Assembly (NCBI GenBank): GCA_963677445.2
Contig: CAXXGF010000054.1
Span: 62,001 to 126,000, forward strand
Direction of reading: 5' to 3'
Length of the DNA: 64,000 bases
Origin: G963677445 sp963677445
GTDB taxonomy: Bacteria; Bacteroidota; Ignavibacteria; Ignavibacteriales; Melioribacteraceae
The notes under the pieces are model-generated. The model did no database searches and had not been told where the DNA came from. It was given only the letters and a program-made list of their open reading frames with translations. The translations under genes were made by a program, and so were the position numbers. Shown piece by piece: positions 17,728 to 26,468 of this stretch (its first letter is position 1; each line of letters starts with the position of its first letter).

Positions 17728-20481
17728 ATGAAACCTTTTTTGTTTTTAATAATAATGCCATTTACCCTTATCTTTTCACAGGATGATCCATTTCTTCTGG
17801 GCGCTAATTACCCTTATGGTGAATATGATTATTTTGATGAATGTATTGAAATGGGATTTACTGAAATTCAAACCGCTATAACTGACGCAAACTACACCTA
17901 TTTTCAAGATCTTCCCATGATGCTTTTTCAGGAACAATTTTTACAGGATACTACAATTAAATATTTCAATTATTATACCGGGGGACATTATTACAAATGG
18001 GAACTTGAACAGGAATCGGGCGGCAGCGACTACGGATTTATTTATGATGATGGCGACATAATTCATGATCTTTCCGATGGATGCTGGTGCTGGACCAACG
18101 AAGGAATGTTTTACGGTCCCAAATCGAATGTTGTAACAGGTCCCGCCTCGTGGCAGGAAAAGAAATACACAAAAATTTTAGTGCCTGATCAGAATAAACG
18201 AATCACCTATAATTTAAAGCTCAGGTATAAAATCGAATTTGTTTATTTACCCCCCCAGGAAAACTTCGATATTTTGGAAATTAATTATAAGTACAGATAC
18301 TATAATGAACTTGCCCAGGAGTATGATGAGATTACAGTAAAAAATAGTGATGTGATCTCTACTGAAGACGCGGGATCAGGTTATACCGAATTGAGCACAC
18401 AATATCATCTTGATATAAATCCTGTCAATAATATTCCCCCATTCAGTTCTTACGCGACAGAAGGGGGCGATTATTCCGATTTATGTGACCGCTGCGGATT
18501 TATTATTGAATTTGATTATCTCGGCTCGCGGGGTTATGACCTGGTCAATGTTTATATCGATTATGTTGAAATAGATTGTGACCTCATAGGGCGTGTTTTA
18601 GTAGACCCGGAAGAGCATGATGATATTAAAGAAAATATTCAAAATTCAATCGAAGAATATAATCTCGGCACAACAAACGTGCTGCACTATATTGGTTATA
18701 ATGAACCTCATTACATTGATCTTTATACACCCTACAAAATAACAGATGAGCTTATGCAGGAAATTAACAGCCCCAAAAAAAGGGATATATTCAGCTCATA
18801 TTATATTTCCTACGATAATATTAACGGTGTAGACAGAGAAACCCGTTTTGACAATTATTTCTCGTTGGCGGCACCTGATACAATAAAATTTAATTGTTAT
18901 CCCATCAAAGATCCTTCTTCCTGGGAAAATATTTCAGAAAATCTTCAACAAATGTTATACTACAGGAGTATAGTTGATATAGCCGCTTCAAAAGGAAAAG
19001 ATTTTATACCCGCTATTCAGGCTCATGCCTGGAGCGGCGGACAAAGTTTGAGGAGGCCGGCGCCATCCGAACTTGAGTCAATGGTTAATATCGCTCTCGC
19101 GCATACTGCCGACGGAATTCATTTTTATAAACTTCACGAAACAGGCCGTCAGTGTATATTGAATAGCGACGGATCAAAATCAAATCTTTTTTATAAAATA
19201 AAAAATGATATCGCGCCCCGCCTGAATAACTTTGACGCCTATAATCAGTTGATCGGACCTACAAATTTTGCGATTAAACTTCGTGAACTTGAATATACCG
19301 GAAACTACCTTGTATCTTATTATTATCCCCCCACAGACGCCCCCGGAACACAGAATTCATATTATAATAATTCAATTTCCTGGGTATCAGATCCCAATCC
19401 TGAATCGGAAAATCATGGCTATATAATGACAGAACTTGAATTAAAGGAACCTATACCGGATTGGCCTCATATTTTTCTTTACGCTACAAACATTTTTACG
19501 AGCAGACCGGGATATAATTCAAAAGATTTTCATATAAATTACACTCATTCCTCTTATAATAATTATGTAATTATAGAACACGGGGTTGGTTTAATTAGTT
19601 ACTACCAGAAAGGAGGAACGGATGTTACTTTTGATTTCCCTGCCGGAAAAGGTAAATTATTGAAAATAGCTGTTGCTCTGAAAGAAGGTGGTGAAATAAT
19701 AACAAATGATACTCTTCACAATTCTATTTCCCTGGTAGATTCATTAAAAATCAATTCCAACAGGTCAATCGTTATTAAAGATTCTTACACACTTCAGGCA
19801 AATATCGAGATAGAAGATTCCGCGGAAATATCTATCGGAAAATTTGGAAACATTATTCTCGATGGCGGCAATCTCTATTTCACCGACTGGGATGGCTCGC
19901 TGCTTCTTATGGAAGAAAACAATCATCCGAAACTGGTTTGGGGTGTTCATCCTTCACTTTCTCCAATCCAGTACTACAAAATATACAGAAAAATCGGTGA
20001 TGGAAACTGGGGATATATAACAAACACAACAGGAAACAGTTGGGTTGATTCAACATATTATGTCTTTCAGCCTGGTATGCCGCGATCTGATACGGCTTAT
20101 TACAAGGTAACCGGTTATGGCGGCAGCGGCAGACCGCAGGAAAGCGGGTTTAGCAATACCGTTAATATAAGAATCGGCACCGGTGAAATGCAGAAAAGGA
20201 ACAATGGGCTAATAGTTACAGAATATGCTCTTCAACAAAACTATCCGAATCCGTTTAATCCGGAAACAACTATTAAATACCAGTTGCCGGAAACATCGGA
20301 AGTTAAACTTGTGATATATGATATGCTCGGCAGGAAGGTAACAACGCTGGTCGATGAAACAAAAGAGATGGGTTATTACAGTGTGAAATTTGATGGCAGC
20401 GCCCTCTCCAGCGGAATGTACATGTACAAAATCACAGCCGGTAAATTTTCAGCGACTAAGAAGATGCTGCTGGTAAAATAA
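17728..20481 (+). CDS. Large secreted protein, TIM-barrel-like core, type A sorting domain
   Basis: 917 residues. Signal peptide MKPFLFLIIMPFTLIFSQ after a good ribosome site (GGGAGG, 17719-17724). The middle (~300-500) has glycoside-hydrolase-like patterns (YIGYNEPHY, AIQAHAWSGGQ, ALAHTADGIHFYKLHE) that suggest a TIM barrel, but I cannot name a family or place the catalytic acids. The first ~290 residues look beta-rich. Residues ~740-820 resemble a fibronectin type III domain. The end is a textbook sorting domain: QNYPNPFNPETTIKYQLPE, VIYDMLGRKVTTLVDE, LSSGMYMYKI, final lysine. It follows the beta-helix pair by 32 nt and may be co-expressed. Probably surface-exposed or released, with polysaccharide action possible. 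Confidence 0.8.
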   Translation: MKPFLFLIIMPFTLIFSQDDPFLLGANYPYGEYDYFDECIEMGFTEIQTAITDANYTYFQDLPMMLFQEQFLQDTTIKYFNYYTGGHYYKWELEQESGGSDYGFIYDDGDIIHDLSDGCWCWTNEGMFYGPKSNVVTGPASWQEKKYTKILVPDQNKRITYNLKLRYKIEFVYLPPQENFDILEINYKYRYYNELAQEYDEITVKNSDVISTEDAGSGYTELSTQYHLDINPVNNIPPFSSYATEGGDYSDLCDRCGFIIEFDYLGSRGYDLVNVYIDYVEIDCDLIGRVLVDPEEHDDIKENIQNSIEEYNLGTTNVLHYIGYNEPHYIDLYTPYKITDELMQEINSPKKRDIFSSYYISYDNINGVDRETRFDNYFSLAAPDTIKFNCYPIKDPSSWENISENLQQMLYYRSIVDIAASKGKDFIPAIQAHAWSGGQSLRRPAPSELESMVNIALAHTADGIHFYKLHETGRQCILNSDGSKSNLFYKIKNDIAPRLNNFDAYNQLIGPTNFAIKLRELEYTGNYLVSYYYPPTDAPGTQNSYYNNSISWVSDPNPESENHGYIMTELELKEPIPDWPHIFLYATNIFTSRPGYNSKDFHINYTHSSYNNYVIIEHGVGLISYYQKGGTDVTFDFPAGKGKLLKIAVALKEGGEIITNDTLHNSISLVDSLKINSNRSIVIKDSYTLQANIEIEDSAEISIGKFGNIILDGGNLYFTDWDGSLLLMEENNHPKLVWGVHPSLSPIQYYKIYRKIGDGNWGYITNTTGNSWVDSTYYVFQPGMPRSDTAYYKVTGYGGSGRPQESGFSNTVNIRIGTGEMQKRNNGLIVTEYALQQNYPNPFNPETTIKYQLPETSEVKLVIYDMLGRKVTTLVDETKEMGYYSVKFDGSALSSGMYMYKITAGKFSATKKMLLVK

Positions 20482-20489
20482 AATCAAAC

Positions 20490-20514
20490 CTCCGAGGTTT
20501 TAAAAACCTCGGAG
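20490..20514 (+). terminator. Hairpin after the 917-residue gene, possible terminator
   Basis: Perfect 12-bp stem CTCCGAGGTTTT / AAAACCTCGGAG with a 1-nt loop, starting 9 nt after the stop. The U tract is internal to the stem, not downstream, so it may instead be a REP-like hairpin. Confidence 0.45.
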
Positions 20515-20518
20515 ATTT

Positions 20519-20673
20519 CCTGATTAAAAATCGGTATCGCTATCGTTTTTTCATTTGATTTTGCAGAAATTCCAAAACAAAGACAACTCCTCTTTTCCTC
20601 CAAAATGTTTCCAAATATTCCAAGATATAAAATTATCCAATCCCTGTAGAGACAAGGCATGCCTTGTCTCTAC
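20519..20673 (+). repeat. Palindrome element, copy 3
   Basis: Starts at the GATTAAAAATCGG motif, lacking the outer CTGAAC arm. It has GGTATCGCTATCG hexamers and an AT-rich arm and ends in a perfect palindrome at 20646-20673. Same orientation as copies 1 and 2. Confidence 0.85.
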
Positions 20674-20797
20674 CTACAAATGGCAATTGGCAAAAAAATC
20701 TGTTTCGAGGATGGAGCGCATACCTGACACAAAAATTATCCCGGGGCGTTAATACGGCGTACCTGACGGCACAACAGGTATGCGGGCAAATTTTTAT

Positions 20798-22114
20798 CTA
20801 ATCAAAAACTGAGGGAAACCAGAGAACCACTTCGGGGAAAATGAAAAGCAGCAGGATGGTAAAAAGCTGAATTGCCACATAAGGGATTGCACCCCTGTAA
20901 ATATCTGTTGTTTTTACTTCGGGTGGGGCGACACCTTTCAGGAAAAAGAGAGAGAAACCAAAAGGAGGGGTAAGAAAAGAGGCCTGCAAATTAACAGCGA
21001 TAAGTATGGCGGCCCAAAGAAGGTTTATTTCAAGCTGTAAAAGGAGAGGCAGAGCAACCGGAATTATAATAAATATTATTTCTATAAAATCTATAAAAAA
21101 TCCGGCTATAAATATGACAAACATAATAATCGCCAGAAACTGATATGGTCCTAATCCGGCGGAAGAAATCAGATCGGACAAATAATGATCGCCTCCCATT
21201 CCTCTGAAAACAAGACTGAAGGCTGAGGCTCCGGTAAGGATCATAAAAGCCATACTTGTAAGTGAGGTGGTTTTTTTCATTACCTCTTTAAGCTGCCGGG
21301 ATGAAAATTTTCCTCTTAATAACGTCAATAAAACGGCTCCGAGCGCTCCGATAGCGGCTGCCTCGGTGGGAGAAGCCACGCCGGCGAAAATGGACCCCAG
21401 AACTGTTGTTATCAGCAAAAAGGGGGCGGCAAAAGCGAGAAATACTTTTTTTACCATTCCGTCCCTGCGGAAGTTTTTAATTTCTTCGGCGGGCATAGCC
21501 GGCATATTTTCCGGTTTTTTTATTACCTGGAATATTATCCATAAAAGATAAAATGTCACCAATAAAATTCCCGGCACAAACGCGGCCATAAAAAGATCGC
21601 CGACAGATACATTCATAACACTTCCCAAAAGCACGAGCACAATACTTGGAGGAATGATCTGTCCGAGTGTTCCGGATGATGTTATTATTCCGCAGGCCAC
21701 TTTGCTGTTATATCCTCTCTTGAGCATAACGGGCAGACTTAACACTCCCATAGTAACAACAGTCGCCCCGACAATCCCTGTCGCGGCGGCGAGCATAGCT
21801 CCGACAAAAAGAACTGAAACAGCCATACCTCCCCTTAATCTTCCAAAGAGAAGAGCCATGGTTTCAAGTAATTCTTCGGCCAGACCCGATTTTTCGAACA
21901 TTACCCCCATAAATATAAACAAGGGCACGGCAAGGAGAATATAGTTTCCCATTATTCCCCATATCCTTAAGGGAAGAAGATTAAAAAATTCGGGACCGAA
22001 AAGGAAAACTCCAAATAAAAAAGATACTCCCCCGAGAGTAAAAGCAACCGGAAATCCGGCCATTAAAAAAACAAGAACTGTCAGGAAAAAAACTACAGGT
22101 AAAATATCCATCAT
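20798..22114 (-). CDS. dctM: TRAP transporter large permease (DctM)
   Basis: 438 residues, almost entirely membrane helices, normal for the 12-helix large subunit of tripartite ATP-independent periplasmic transporters. Family signatures: AAATGIVGATVVTMGVLSLP, GIITSSGTLGQIIPPSIVLV and VASPTEAAAIGALGA. These carriers take up organic acids using a sodium or proton gradient and a periplasmic binding protein. The start overlaps the end of the small subunit gene by 4 nt. The binding protein is not adjacent; a candidate lies 23 kb away at 45522-46616. Confidence 0.95.
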   Translation of the reverse strand: MMDILPVVFFLTVLVFLMAGFPVAFTLGGVSFLFGVFLFGPEFFNLLPLRIWGIMGNYILLAVPLFIFMGVMFEKSGLAEELLETMALLFGRLRGGMAVSVLFVGAMLAAATGIVGATVVTMGVLSLPVMLKRGYNSKVACGIITSSGTLGQIIPPSIVLVLLGSVMNVSVGDLFMAAFVPGILLVTFYLLWIIFQVIKKPENMPAMPAEEIKNFRRDGMVKKVFLAFAAPFLLITTVLGSIFAGVASPTEAAAIGALGAVLLTLLRGKFSSRQLKEVMKKTTSLTSMAFMILTGASAFSLVFRGMGGDHYLSDLISSAGLGPYQFLAIIMFVIFIAGFFIDFIEIIFIIIPVALPLLLQLEINLLWAAILIAVNLQASFLTPPFGFSLFFLKGVAPPEVKTTDIYRGAIPYVAIQLFTILLLFIFPEVVLWFPSVFD

Positions 22115-22680
22115 TTATCTTCCTGAAATATCCGGATAAAACTTTTTACCAAAGAAGAAAAAGCCTGGATTAACAAAAGAAAAAAGGAAAAAGGTATTAT
22201 CGCTTTTACAATATATTTCATAGGAAGCCCTCCCGGATCCGGCGATCTTTCACTAATCAAATAAGAATTTATCGCAAAGTCCATAGAAGAATAAATGATC
22301 ATTACCGCGAATGGAATAAGGAAAAAAAGTATTCCCAGGATATTTATTAGGGCTTTGCCCCTTTCCGACAATTTTGAATAAAAAATGTCAACCCTTACGT
22401 GATCATCATATTTAAAAGTCCAGGCCGCTCCGCCGAGAAAAATCGCGGCAAAAAGATGAAGTTCAAGTTCCTGTACCGCGACAAAACTTACCTGGAAAGC
22501 ATATCTCAATATTACATCGGCGCTGACAAGGATAACCAGCAGAAGTGTAAACCAGGAAATTAAATTACCGGTTATTTCTGTGACTTTTTCAGATACTTGT
22601 ATATATTTTTTAGCTTTAGTCAATTCAATATGTTTTAATAATTGCAGAGTAAAATAAAAAAATATTGGGACTCGAACCAA
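22111..22680 (-). CDS. dctQ: TRAP transporter small permease (DctQ)
   Basis: Up to 189 residues with four hydrophobic segments, as in the small subunit of TRAP transporters. The region WFTLLLVILVSADVILRYAF, with a conserved Arg in the first helix, and the motif FGGA-like FLGGAAWTFKYDDHVRVD fit the family. The longest frame begins at a TTG (22680). Another TTG at 22623 gives MTKAKKYIQVSEKV and a more usual short N-terminus. Neither has a clear ribosome site, so the start is unresolved. Coupled to dctM by a 4-nt overlap. Confidence 0.88.
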   Translation of the reverse strand: MVRVPIFFYFTLQLLKHIELTKAKKYIQVSEKVTEITGNLISWFTLLLVILVSADVILRYAFQVSFVAVQELELHLFAAIFLGGAAWTFKYDDHVRVDIFYSKLSERGKALINILGILFFLIPFAVMIIYSSMDFAINSYLISERSPDPGGLPMKYIVKAIIPFSFFLLLIQAFSSLVKSFIRIFQEDK

Positions 22681-22879
22681 AATATTCCCGATTATTTATT
22701 TATTTTAAGTTTTTATAAATCTGTAATTCCGATAATGGATAGAATTTCAGACATTATTTACCTAAATTATCAGATTAAATAAATAAATTATCACCATTTT
22801 GATAAAACAGGACGTTTTTGATTTTGTCCTGTAGTTACAGATATTTATAAATAATATCATTATAACTCCGTAAGAAAAA

Positions 22880-24052
22880 ATGAAAGAAAAAGAGACCCTC
22901 CCCGCTATGTTTGAATCTACAGCAGACATATACAAAAGTTTATATGGCAAAGTAAAAACAGAAACTATAAAATGCCCCGCGAGCCTGATATTTTTAGGTG
23001 ATCATACTCACTATACAGATGGAATTTTGTTAGCGTCGGCTGTGAATAAATATGTTGAATTAACCGCGGGATTAAGAGAAGATGACAAAATAGAGTTTTC
23101 CTCGGTAACAGCGGAAAACGAAGTCAGAACCAGCTCACTCGAAAAATATAACTACTGGTTTATAGGCGACTGTCTGAAAACGCTTGCAGGTATACTGAAA
23201 GAAGAGGGTATTCTGACGAGCGGAATAAACTGTGTAATGAAAAATGAAATTCCCCTCTGTCTCGGTTTGGGTACCATACCCCCTCATCTTATCGCGTTTA
23301 TTGAAGTAATAAACAAACTTCTTCATCTTGGTCTTTCTTCAATGGAAGTAACCCGCTTATCACAGAAGGCTGAATATGAAACAATAGGAAAAATATCAAA
23401 CCGCGCTCATCATTATACGGTAACTCATCATAAGCCAGGTTTTTTTACAAAAATTGATTTGAAGCTGAAGGAAATAAAACATATTGATTTTCCGGTAAAT
23501 GATTATGAAGTTATCGTATTCGATACCCAAAAGAAGATCATAAACTCAAGGGATATTTGTAACCAGAGAATAGAAGAATGTGATGTTGGTATACAGGGGT
23601 TAAAACTATATATGTGGGGCATTAAAAGTATGCGTGATATTGGCAGAGATTTTCTCGAAAAACATATTCACATGATTCCCCGCAGGGTTTACAACAGGTG
23701 TTATTTTAATGTAAGTGAAAGAGAACGTGTTGATTATGCCTGCCAGGCGATAGAAAACAAAAATATTGATGATTTCTCACCCTATATTTTTGAATCACAT
23801 TGTTTCTTAAAAGAATATTACGATCTGGATTATAAGGAACTTGATCTGCTTATTAATGCCGCTGAAGAATCCGGTCTTTCTTATGGTTCGAAAATGGTTA
23901 GTTGTTCAACCATTAAAAGCACATTAAATCTTGTAAAAACCGAAAATGCCGAAAATTTCATTGAACAATTAAAGTCGGCATATGAAAAAAAATACCGTAA
24001 CAGATATAAAGTTCACCGGTTAAAATTTTCCAAAACTTATATGATGGAATAG
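22880..24052 (+). CDS. Galactokinase-fold protein with degenerate active site (probable pseudokinase)
   Basis: 390 residues that align along their length with galactokinase (GHMP kinase fold): LGDHTHYTDG for the sugar-binding GEHTDYNDG, RCYFNVSERERV for the RARHVVSE region, ESHCFLKEYYDL for the conserved SH..L...Y motif, and GSKMVSCST for the C-terminal Gly-rich motif. Key residues are changed. The catalytic Arg of PGRVNLIG is replaced (CPASLIFLG). The ATP loop GLSSSAA reads GLGTIPP. The MDQ carrying the catalytic Asp is missing (NRAHHYT). The frame is long and intact, so the protein is probably made and may sense or bind a sugar, or use another chemistry. A TPR protein gene follows after 80 bp. 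Family is fairly sure; function is open. Confidence 0.75.
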   Translation: MKEKETLPAMFESTADIYKSLYGKVKTETIKCPASLIFLGDHTHYTDGILLASAVNKYVELTAGLREDDKIEFSSVTAENEVRTSSLEKYNYWFIGDCLKTLAGILKEEGILTSGINCVMKNEIPLCLGLGTIPPHLIAFIEVINKLLHLGLSSMEVTRLSQKAEYETIGKISNRAHHYTVTHHKPGFFTKIDLKLKEIKHIDFPVNDYEVIVFDTQKKIINSRDICNQRIEECDVGIQGLKLYMWGIKSMRDIGRDFLEKHIHMIPRRVYNRCYFNVSERERVDYACQAIENKNIDDFSPYIFESHCFLKEYYDLDYKELDLLINAAEESGLSYGSKMVSCSTIKSTLNLVKTENAENFIEQLKSAYEKKYRNRYKVHRLKFSKTYMME

Positions 24053-24055
24053 GGT

Positions 24056-24096
24056 TGCCGGGGATAATTTAATATCTACTTGATTTTAACCCGGCA
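24056..24096 (+). terminator. Weak hairpin between galactokinase-like and TPR genes
   Basis: TGCCGGG (24056-24062) pairs with CCCGGCA (24090-24096) around a ~27-nt AT-rich loop, followed by GAATTTTAG. This could partly end transcription of the galactokinase-like gene. Confidence 0.3.
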
Positions 24097-24132
24097 GAAT
24101 TTTAGATTCTCATAAAGAAAATCTGGAAATAA

Positions 24133-25551
24133 ATGAATTTGTTTGAAGATTACTTCGAAGAAGAGAACAATTCTTCTTCTGATATAGATGATCTCAGATC
24201 GAAAATAAATATATGTAAAGAGTACGTTTCAGACGGTCAAATTTTTGCTTACCTTGAAAACATCGAAGAAACTATTCAGCTTTGTCTGGAATATAATCTG
24301 AACGAAGACGGGCTTTTTCTCGCGGACGCCGTGCTGGATATCGCCCCATATAACTCTGAATTCTGGCAGTTTAAAGGCATTTTTCTGAATAATCTTTTTC
24401 AGTTTGATGAAGCTTATAATTGTTTCTGTACCGCGATATCACTAAACCCAAACGATGTTGAAACTCTCATCAATAAATCAATTTCTGAAGAAAACCTTGG
24501 TCTTACAGAAGAGGCTATAGAATCATTAATGGTTGCTTTAAGAATAGAGCCAATGAATGATGAAGCAAACTTCAGCCTTGGAATTATATATGAGAGACAG
24601 GATGATTTTGAAGACGCGGTTAAATATTTTATGATCGCTGTCGAGGCGGACCCTGAGTATAATGAAGCCTGGTATGAACTGGGTTATTGTTTCGAAAATA
24701 TGGACCGTTTTGAAGATGCTCTCAACGCCTATGAAAAGTTTCTCGATCTTGAACCTTATAGTCATACAGGCTGGTACAATTGCGGAATAGTTTACCTGAG
24801 AATGGAAAACCTTAACAAAGCAGCCAATTGTTTCGAACTTTCTACAGCTCTGAAAGATGATTTCGTGAGCGCCTGGTTTAATCTTGGAGTCGCTTATGGA
24901 AATATGGATAAACTTCATGACGCTCAGAAAGCCTTTAAAAAAGCCAGTGAAATCGATCAGCTTGATGAAACAATCTGGTTTAATCTTGGCCAGGCTTATG
25001 AAGATACCGGAAGAATTTTTTACGCTATAGACAGTTATACCCGCGCTGTAAAAATAGATGATGAATATTATGACGCTTTTATGGCCAGGGGTTATTGTTA
25101 CAGCAACATAGGCAATTATAATTTCGCTCTTGATGATTTTTCAAAAGCCGCCCTGCTTTCGGTTGATTCTTCCGATGCCTGGATCGCCAAAGCGGATATG
25201 GAATATTCTCTCGGCAGACTTATTCTGGCTATCGGCAGTTATAAAAAAGCGATCGCGTTAAACCCCGATAATTTTGACGCCTGGTATAAACTTGCTGAAA
25301 CTTTTGTTGAATCGGGCAACTGGAGCAAAGGAGAAGAAGCTTTTGAAATGTGCTCTATCCTTAAACCGGATAACGCCAATTCTTATTACGGAAGAGCCAA
25401 AATTCACTTTTTAAAAAATGAAACAATCGAAGCTGTTAAATGTTTTAAACTTGCCTTTTCATGTGATCCGATGCTGAAGAAAATTTTCGCGAGAGACTAT
25501 CCCGAGGCTGAAACGTCAAAATTGTTTAAGAATTTATTTGAAGAAGATTAG
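24133..25551 (+). CDS. Tetratricopeptide-repeat protein
   Basis: 472 residues built from about eleven 34-residue TPR units over residues ~50-450, for example AWFNLGVAYGNMDKLHDAQK and AWYELGYCFENMDRFEDALN. The N-terminus is acidic and charged. No signal peptide or membrane helix is seen, so it is probably cytoplasmic and acts as a protein-binding scaffold. It is 5 bp upstream of aroE on the same strand and likely co-transcribed. No catalytic domain, so the partner is unknown. Confidence 0.9.
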   Translation: MNLFEDYFEEENNSSSDIDDLRSKINICKEYVSDGQIFAYLENIEETIQLCLEYNLNEDGLFLADAVLDIAPYNSEFWQFKGIFLNNLFQFDEAYNCFCTAISLNPNDVETLINKSISEENLGLTEEAIESLMVALRIEPMNDEANFSLGIIYERQDDFEDAVKYFMIAVEADPEYNEAWYELGYCFENMDRFEDALNAYEKFLDLEPYSHTGWYNCGIVYLRMENLNKAANCFELSTALKDDFVSAWFNLGVAYGNMDKLHDAQKAFKKASEIDQLDETIWFNLGQAYEDTGRIFYAIDSYTRAVKIDDEYYDAFMARGYCYSNIGNYNFALDDFSKAALLSVDSSDAWIAKADMEYSLGRLILAIGSYKKAIALNPDNFDAWYKLAETFVESGNWSKGEEAFEMCSILKPDNANSYYGRAKIHFLKNETIEAVKCFKLAFSCDPMLKKIFARDYPEAETSKLFKNLFEED

Positions 25552-25556
25552 AATCC

Positions 25557-26450
25557 ATGCAACTGATAGACAAATTTAATAACAAGACCGAATTAGTCGG
25601 CATTTTCGGACATCCGTTAAAACATTCATTTTCACCGCAGATACACAACACCTCCTTCGAAGCGCTTGGAATGAATTATATTTATCTTCCATTCGATATT
25701 CCGGCGTCCAATCTTAAATCCGCGCTGAAAGGCGCTGTAGCTCTTGGTATAAAAGGAATGAACATTACTCTGCCTCATAAAGAAAAAATAGTTGAGTATC
25801 TTCAGGATGTTTCGGAAGAGGCCAGTGTAATCGGATCGGTAAATACCGTTGTGAACGAAAATGGTGTTCTTCACGGGTATAATACCGATGTTAAGGGAAT
25901 TATCGAAACTCTGAATGATTACAAAGAAACTATTAAAGAAACGGATGTTACCATAATCGGAGCAGGTGGAGCAGCCCGTAGTGTTGTTTATTCTCTTATC
26001 AGACATTTTAAAGTGAACAGCATTAATATTATTAACAGAACTCACCAAAAAGCCGAATCATTAAAAGAGTATTTTTCGACAAAAATGCTATTTGATAATA
26101 TAAAGGCTTTTGAACTGGTTCCCCCCGATCTTACAGATGTTTTCAGAAACAGCAAAATGATTATAAATACAACATCTGTGGGTATGTACCCTGAAATGGA
26201 TGACGCGATAACATCTATAAAAGAATGTTTTCATGAAGAGCAGATAGTTTTTGATGTTATTTATAATCCTCTTCAGACAAAACTTCTTAAGATGGCAGCT
26301 TCAAAAGGAGCGGAAACAATATCGGGATTAAAAATGTTTATCGAGCAGGCCGCGGCCTCTTTTGAACTCTGGACTAATGAAAAAATGCCTGCCGACATAA
26401 TATACGCGAAATTAAAGGATGAACTTTTAAATGGAAAAGAGGGAGTCTGA
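25557..26450 (+). CDS. aroE: Shikimate dehydrogenase (NADP+)
   Basis: 297 residues. AroE reduces 3-dehydroshikimate to shikimate with NADPH in the pathway to aromatic amino acids. Motifs present: HSFSP (shikimate-binding serines), NITLPHK (catalytic Lys), SVNTVV, YNTD (catalytic Asp) and the nucleotide-binding GAGGAARSV. The C-terminal GLKMFIEQAAASFELWT is typical. Length is a little above the usual ~270-285. It lies 5 bp after the TPR gene and converges on the ClC gene across a shared hairpin terminator. Confidence 0.95.
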   Translation: MQLIDKFNNKTELVGIFGHPLKHSFSPQIHNTSFEALGMNYIYLPFDIPASNLKSALKGAVALGIKGMNITLPHKEKIVEYLQDVSEEASVIGSVNTVVNENGVLHGYNTDVKGIIETLNDYKETIKETDVTIIGAGGAARSVVYSLIRHFKVNSINIINRTHQKAESLKEYFSTKMLFDNIKAFELVPPDLTDVFRNSKMIINTTSVGMYPEMDDAITSIKECFHEEQIVFDVIYNPLQTKLLKMAASKGAETISGLKMFIEQAAASFELWTNEKMPADIIYAKLKDELLNGKEGV

Positions 26451-26468
26451 CGACTCTCCCTTTTTTTT
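26438..26468. terminator. Bidirectional terminator between aroE and the ClC gene
   Basis: A hairpin GGGAGTC...GACTCTCCC (26441-26460) followed by eight T and preceded by AAAAGA. It lies across the aroE stop and right before the end of the convergent ClC gene, so it could serve both. Confidence 0.7.

Larger units (their letters stand above)
20482..20797. other. Intergenic region between convergent genes, repeat-filled
   Basis: Holds the 25-nt hairpin at 20490-20514, palindrome-element copy 3 (20519-20673) and a short GTACCTGACGGCACA repeat near 20759. That repeat also occurs at ~29653 and, in variant or reversed form, at ~46960 and ~36017. No gene seen. Confidence 0.7.

Noticed and set aside
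22660..22681. A T-arm-like GGTTCGAGTCC on the minus strand near dctQ, suggesting a tRNA
   Set aside because: No acceptor, D or anticodon stems can be formed around it; the sequence lies within the possible N-terminal coding part of dctQ.
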